Source: Phenylobacterium sp.
GTDB taxonomy: Bacteria > Pseudomonadota > Alphaproteobacteria > Caulobacterales > Caulobacteraceae
DNA: 35,520 nucleotides
Assembly (NCBI RefSeq): GCF_016793225.1
Contig: NZ_JAEUMN010000026.1
Location: 1-35,520 of the forward strand
Direction of reading: 5' to 3'
The notes beneath the pieces were generated by a model that had not been told where the DNA came from, ran no database searches, and saw only the letters and a program-made list of their open reading frames with translations. A program made the translations under genes and the position numbers. Within the stretch, counting starts at the first letter, position 1. Each line of letters starts with the position of its first letter. Shown piece after piece: positions 32,158 to 35,520 of the stretch.

Positions 32158-32592
32158 TCATGCCCGCCAGAGGGCGGCGAACTCGGCGGCCAGCGCGCCG
32201 GCCTCCTCCTCGCTCAGCGCGACGTGCGACGCAAGCGCCGGCGGACCCGGCCAGCCCGCATCCCGGAACACATGGCCGCCATGGCTGCGCTCGCCGTCGT
32301 AGCGCGGCAGCACGTGGAAGTGGACGTCGGGATCGACCATCATCAGCATCAGGTAGTTGATGCGCTCGTAGGCCACAGTATGGCGAAGCAGCGCCTCGAC
32401 GCCGTCCACGGCGGTCTTGAGATCGGCGAAGGCCTCGGCCGAGAGATCCGAGAAGGCCGTCGCCTCCTCCTTGCAGACCACCACCAGCGATCCGTACGTC
32501 GGCTGCTGCGGCCGCACGAGCACCAGCCACTTCGCGGTCTCCGCGACCAGGGTGTTCGGGTGCCCGAACTTGCGGGCGGTGGCGTTGCTCAC
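32158..32592 (-). CDS. HIT-family protein
   Basis: A 144-residue histidine-triad protein. The core LVLVRPQQPTYGSLVVVCKEEATAFSDLS (about 27-55) and the active-site segment DPDVHFHVLPRY (about 97-108) are present. HIT proteins hydrolyse nucleotide phosphoramidates, dinucleoside polyphosphates or similar. The usual triad H-x-H-x-H is D-x-H-x-H here; the second His, the nucleophile in HINT and FHIT, is kept, so activity is possible. I chose GTG 32592 with AGGGAC upstream; the frame is open to 32757 but without similarity. It is the first gene of the Lpt-ceramide operon, 83 bases after the TetR gene ends. Confidence 0.85.
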   Translation of the reverse strand: MSNATARKFGHPNTLVAETAKWLVLVRPQQPTYGSLVVVCKEEATAFSDLSAEAFADLKTAVDGVEALLRHTVAYERINYLMLMMVDPDVHFHVLPRYDGERSHGGHVFRDAGWPGPPALASHVALSEEEAGALAAEFAALWRA

Positions 32593-32675
32593 GGTGCGTC
32601 CCTGGCGATGCGGCGAAGCGCGATCATAGGGACCGGCCCCCCGCGGCGAAAGCGGGAACGGCGGCTTTCGTGCGC

Positions 32676-33230
32676 TCAGGCGCCGGCGAGCCGGAACCAG
32701 TCGGTGAGGCTTTGCCGCACGTGATCGGCCAGCGACCCCTGCGGGTCCATCGCCCACTGCACCAGGGCGCCGTGGTGCTGCGCGTCGAGCAGCGCGGCCG
32801 CCCGCTCCGCCGGGATCGGCAGCGGCGGCAGCCGCCGCACGATCGCGTCCCGGAACAGGGCGAACCGCTCCCGCGCCAGGCGGTTCATGGCCGGGTCGCG
32901 GATGTCCTCGCGAAGCCAGAGCAGGTGGTCGGCGAGGCTCGGGTTGTCTCCGAACAGGCGGGTGGCGTCGGTGTAGATGCCGATCACGACCTCGCTGCCG
33001 ACGCCGTCGGGCAGCCCGGCGACCCAGGCCGTGAAGCGGACGTTGTCGTGGGCGAAGGCGCGCGCCACAAGCGTCTGCTTGTCGCCGAAGCGCTGGAGCA
33101 GCGTGGCCGGCGACACGCCGACGTCGCGCGCCACGTCGGCCAGCGTGAACCCCGCCGGCCCCGCCGCGGCCATCAGGGGCAGGGCGCGCTCCAGGATCGC
33201 CTCGTCGCTGATCGACTTCTTCCGCGGCAC
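32676..33230 (-). CDS. TetR-family transcriptional regulator
   Basis: A 184-residue regulator. The DNA-binding domain is clear: AILERALPLMAAAGPAGFTLADVARDVGVSPATLLQRFGDKQTLVARAF. The C-terminal half (FLARxx-like SEVVIGIYTDATRLFGDNPSLADHLLWLREDIRDP) is a typical small-ligand domain. The start is GTG 33230, 2 bases after the upstream stop. A longer frame is open to 33923 but covers the neighbouring gene. It is the third gene of the SDR operon, whose leader carries an 11-base palindrome at 34897-34924; autoregulation through that site is likely. Confidence 0.88.
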   Translation of the reverse strand: MPRKKSISDEAILERALPLMAAAGPAGFTLADVARDVGVSPATLLQRFGDKQTLVARAFAHDNVRFTAWVAGLPDGVGSEVVIGIYTDATRLFGDNPSLADHLLWLREDIRDPAMNRLARERFALFRDAIVRRLPPLPIPAERAAALLDAQHHGALVQWAMDPQGSLADHVRQSLTDWFRLAGA

Positions 33231-33232
33231 GC

Positions 33233-33850
33233 CTAGCGGGCTCCCAGCTGCGCCCAGGCGGCCAGCGCCGCCAGCTTCTGCTCCTTGCGCCAGGGCTTGC
33301 CCGCGTCCGCGCCCAGCGCCTTGAGAGTCGCCTCGATCTCGTCCGCGCCGAGGGTCAGCCGATCGCGCGCCGCCTCGGGCAGGGACTTCTCGTCGATCTC
33401 GGCGCAGGTCAGGCCGCAATGCCGGCACGCCGCACGCATCGCCTCGCGCACCGCCAGTCCTTCGGCCACCGCGGGGTGCTCGGGCGCGCCGAGGCTGTAG
33501 GCCAGGAGGTCGGTGATCCAGCCCGCGCGGTTGACCAGCAGCGCCGCCGACGCGGGCGCCTCGCCCTGGCGCCGCAGCCGCTCCACCAGCCCGCTCAGCG
33601 CCGCCGCGGCCAGGGCGTCCTGACGGCGGCGGCCTTCCTCGACCGCCGCGGCGGCCTCGGCCGTCGCGCCCTGCCGGGCCCGCTCGTAGGCGACGGCGTA
33701 GGGCTCCAGGGCAAGGCGGTCGCCCGGCTCCGCGGTCGCGAGGACGGTCGACAGCACGACGCGCGGCCCCGCCGTCACGGCGACGGCCACGCAGCCGCCC
33801 CGGCCCGCCCGCAGGCCGATGACGGCGGGAGGGGGCGCCGCGGCGCTCAT
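33233..33850 (-). CDS. Protein of unknown function, possibly RNase H-like fold
   Basis: A 205-residue cytoplasmic protein. I do not recognise a named family. A beta-strand-rich start (AVIGLRAGRGGCVAVAVTAGPRVVLSTVLAT), the LALEPYAVAYERARQG segment, an Ala-rich helix, and the later ASAALLVNRAGWITDLLAYSLGAPEHPAVAEGLAVREAMRAACRHCGL stretch resemble a group of actinobacterial and alphaproteobacterial hypothetical proteins with a possible RNase H-like fold. It contains a Cys pair, CRHC. The start ATG 33850 overlaps the SDR stop (ATGA), and its stop is 2 bases before the TetR gene, so it is central in a three-gene operon. Confidence 0.6.
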   Translation of the reverse strand: MSAAAPPPAVIGLRAGRGGCVAVAVTAGPRVVLSTVLATAEPGDRLALEPYAVAYERARQGATAEAAAAVEEGRRRQDALAAAALSGLVERLRRQGEAPASAALLVNRAGWITDLLAYSLGAPEHPAVAEGLAVREAMRAACRHCGLTCAEIDEKSLPEAARDRLTLGADEIEATLKALGADAGKPWRKEQKLAALAAWAQLGAR

Positions 33851-34884
33851 CGCGCCACGGGCGCGAGGCCCGGCCCCAGGTCGGCGAAGCCCAGCGCCCG
33901 CGCCAGGTCCTCGGCCAGTTCACGCCGCTCGGGCACGCGGTGGATCTGCCAGTACCGCGACCACATCAGGAAGCGGCTGTAGTCGTCCTGCGGCGGCGGG
34001 TCGGCCGACGCCATGGCCTTCGCCTGGGCGTCGAAGAACCCGTGGAAGTCCGGCGTGCGCCCGTCGACGTCCGTGAAGCCGTACTCGCGCGCCACGTCGG
34101 CGGCGAACAGGGTGAGGCCCGCCTTGCGCCCGACCTGTGGGTCCGCCGCCAGGGCCGCGACCGCGCGTCCCACCAGCGCCGGCGATTCCGACTCCGCGAA
34201 GTAGGGGTCCTTGGCGACGGCGTCGGGCCAGGTCGTCTCGGTCACCCCGAAGTGCTCGAGCACCGCCTCCGAGCGCAGGAAGCCGGGCGAGACGGCGAGG
34301 GCGGTCACGCCGGTGCGCAGCAGTTCGGCGGCCATGCCGTAGGCCGCCCGTCCCAGCGCCGCCTTGACGAGATCGTACAGGAGGTGCCCGCGGTATCCCG
34401 GCAGATGGCCGTCGATCACCTCGACGATCAGGCCACGCTTCGCCGCCACCATCATCGGGGCCAGGTGGCGGTTGGTGATCAGGTGGCTGACCAGCGTCTG
34501 GTCCAGATAGGCGCGCACGCCCGAGAGGTCCGCCTCCCAGAAGCGCTTGCCCCAGTCGATCATCGGGTCGGCGCCCCAGACGCTGTTCACCAGCACGTCG
34601 AGCCGGCCCGCCTCGTCGCCGATGCGCGCGGCGAGCGCCGCCACCTCGTCTTCATGGGTGTGGTCGACGCGGACGCCGACCGCCTGGCCGCCGGCCGCCT
34701 GGATCAGCGCGACCGTCTGGTCCAGCGTCTCGGGCCGGTCCATGCCCGGCGGATGGCCCGCCGCGCTGCGCCCGGTGCAGTAGACGCGCGCGCCCGCTTC
34801 GGCGAGCGCCCGGGCGATCCCTCGGCCCGCCCCGCGGGTGGCGCCGGCCACAAGCGCAACCTGCCCCTCGAGAGGCCTCTCCAT
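33847..34884 (-). CDS. Short-chain dehydrogenase/reductase (SDR), DHRS1-like
   Basis: A 345-residue SDR with a C-terminal extension of about 80 residues beyond the classical domain, as in DHRS1-like members. The NAD(P)-binding signature AGATRGAGRG (Gly14, Gly18, Gly20) and NSVWG (Asn100) are present, and the catalytic YxxxK is Tyr170/Lys174 in YDLVK. The usual catalytic Ser, 12-13 residues before Tyr, is not there: the segment reads VEVIDGHLPGYRGHLLY, with Asp or Ile at that place. I chose ATG 34884 with GGGAGCGG upstream. The operator-like palindrome lies 12 bases upstream of it. The gene starts the SDR - unknown - TetR operon. Confidence 0.88.
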   Translation of the reverse strand: MERPLEGQVALVAGATRGAGRGIARALAEAGARVYCTGRSAAGHPPGMDRPETLDQTVALIQAAGGQAVGVRVDHTHEDEVAALAARIGDEAGRLDVLVNSVWGADPMIDWGKRFWEADLSGVRAYLDQTLVSHLITNRHLAPMMVAAKRGLIVEVIDGHLPGYRGHLLYDLVKAALGRAAYGMAAELLRTGVTALAVSPGFLRSEAVLEHFGVTETTWPDAVAKDPYFAESESPALVGRAVAALAADPQVGRKAGLTLFAADVAREYGFTDVDGRTPDFHGFFDAQAKAMASADPPPQDDYSRFLMWSRYWQIHRVPERRELAEDLARALGFADLGPGLAPVAR

Positions 34885-34896
34885 GCGACCGCTCCC

Positions 34897-34924
34897 GTTT
34901 ATAAATGAATGCACATTTATAAAC
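34897..34924 (-). promoter_or_regulatory. Perfect 11-bp palindrome, probable TetR operator
   Basis: GTTTATAAATG (34897-34907) and CATTTATAAAC (34914-34924) are exact inverted copies separated by AATGCA, which contains the palindrome TGCA. This 28-base AT-rich site stands out in very GC-rich DNA, 12 bases before the SDR start codon, and fits the size and symmetry of TetR operators. The TetR gene in the same operon is the most likely binder. Confidence 0.75.
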
Positions 34925-34955
34925 CGGCCAGCCGCCTAAACAAGGTGTTTAGCCG

Positions 34956-35520
34956 CTAGATGAGGTGGAAGCGCCCCAGCGTCGCCACCGTCCGATCCGG
35001 CGCCAGGCCGTGCGCCGTGACCCGGGCGCGGAAGCCGCCGCCCTCGGCCGTGACCTCGATCTCGTTCCAGCGCGCGGGCTGGTCGTGCGGGCGGCCGAGG
35101 GGCGTGGACGCCGAGGGCACGCCCAGCGCGGGGATCGGGCCGGCGGGACCCGGCAGGCTGCTCAGCACCGCCTCGTGGGCATGGCCGTGCAGGACAAGTT
35201 CGCACCCTGCGTCCGCGACCGCGGCCCTCAGCGCATCGGCATCCGTCAGCGACTTGCGGCCCGACACGACGCCGCGGGACACCGGATGGTGCACCAGGAC
35301 CACGCGGAAGCGCCCGCGTGTCTGGTCCAGCAGCGCCCGCGCGGCCTCGACCTGCTCGCGTCCGAGCGTCCCGGTGGCTAGGTGCAGCGGCGTGGGGCGC
35401 GCGGACGAGAGGTTGACCATCGCGACCGGGCCGCGCACCCGCAGGTACGGAAACCCGTCCGCATCCCCGTCGCCCAGCCAGGGGCGCCAGGGCGCGAAGG
35501 CCTCGGGCGCGCCGTGGGCC
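34956..35520 (-). CDS. Metallophosphoesterase, C-terminal part (runs off the window)
   Basis: The frame is open from the window end to a TAG at 34958-34956, at least 187 residues. The C-terminal half of a calcineurin-like phosphoesterase is clear: AMVNLSSARPTPLHLATGTLGREQVEAARALL, the metal-binding VHHPV, and the LHGHAHEA motif that ends the core. Two Pro-rich loops and a short beta strand follow. The earlier motifs (GD, GNHE/D) must lie outside the window. It is distinct from the phosphoesterase at 16091 in sequence and size. It shares the strand with the SDR operon but starts far upstream, so I cannot say whether it is linked. Confidence 0.85.
   Translation of the reverse strand, partial: AHGAPEAFAPWRPWLGDGDADGFPYLRVRGPVAMVNLSSARPTPLHLATGTLGREQVEAARALLDQTRGRFRVVLVHHPVSRGVVSGRKSLTDADALRAAVADAGCELVLHGHAHEAVLSSLPGPAGPIPALGVPSASTPLGRPHDQPARWNEIEVTAEGGGFRARVTAHGLAPDRTVATLGRFHLI

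Overview
The window is GC-rich alphaproteobacterial DNA, most likely from the Caulobacteraceae and perhaps Phenylobacterium-like. That placement is inferred from gene content and order (murA - DUF2948 - hisD - UPF0262 - phosphatase - infA - maf - RNase G - yacG), an alphaproteobacterial tRNA-His, an apparent alpha-r8/mmgR-type small RNA, and a bacterial ceramide-synthase neighbourhood. It is a chromosomal segment. I see no phage, IS element, CRISPR array or origin.

Layout. 1-2.0 kb: the tail of an unidentified gene, a DUF2239 protein, and a metallo-beta-lactamase-fold hydrolase whose signal-peptide region is cut off by an in-frame amber codon, then tRNA-Thr(GGT). 2.1-8.6 kb: a dense plus-strand housekeeping run covering peptidoglycan synthesis (murA), histidine synthesis (hisD), translation initiation (infA), Maf pyrophosphatase, a short RNase G-like protein and the gyrase inhibitor YacG. 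8.7-11.6 kb: tRNA-Phe, an exbB-exbD-tonB energy-transduction operon with a strong terminator, and tRNA-His. 11.8-16.1 kb: nitronate monooxygenase, a secreted serralysin-type RTX metalloprotease with a nine-G tract at its start, a TetR regulator and a probable mmgR-like small RNA.

16.1-20.1 kb: an overlapping pair of metallophosphoesterase and nucleotidyltransferase, two small proteins of unknown function, an XRE-type regulator and a secreted M20 peptidase. 20.1-24.2 kb: a three-gene tripartite drug efflux operon (membrane fusion protein, outer-membrane lipoprotein, EmrB-type MFS pump). 24.3-27.1 kb: a fatty acyl-CoA synthetase, divergent from a dienelactone-hydrolase-like protein that lacks its nucleophile, and a stand-alone SWIB-domain protein.

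27.2-32.6 kb is the most interesting part. A tightly packed minus-strand operon encodes a HIT protein, an LptF/LptG permease pair, a GNAT-fold protein resembling bacterial ceramide synthase and a MobA-like nucleotidyltransferase. It faces a second, LicC-like nucleotidyltransferase. I read this as part of a sphingolipid synthesis and export locus. 32.7-34.9 kb: an SDR - unknown - TetR operon with an 11-bp perfect palindromic operator just upstream of its first gene. The window ends inside a second metallophosphoesterase gene.
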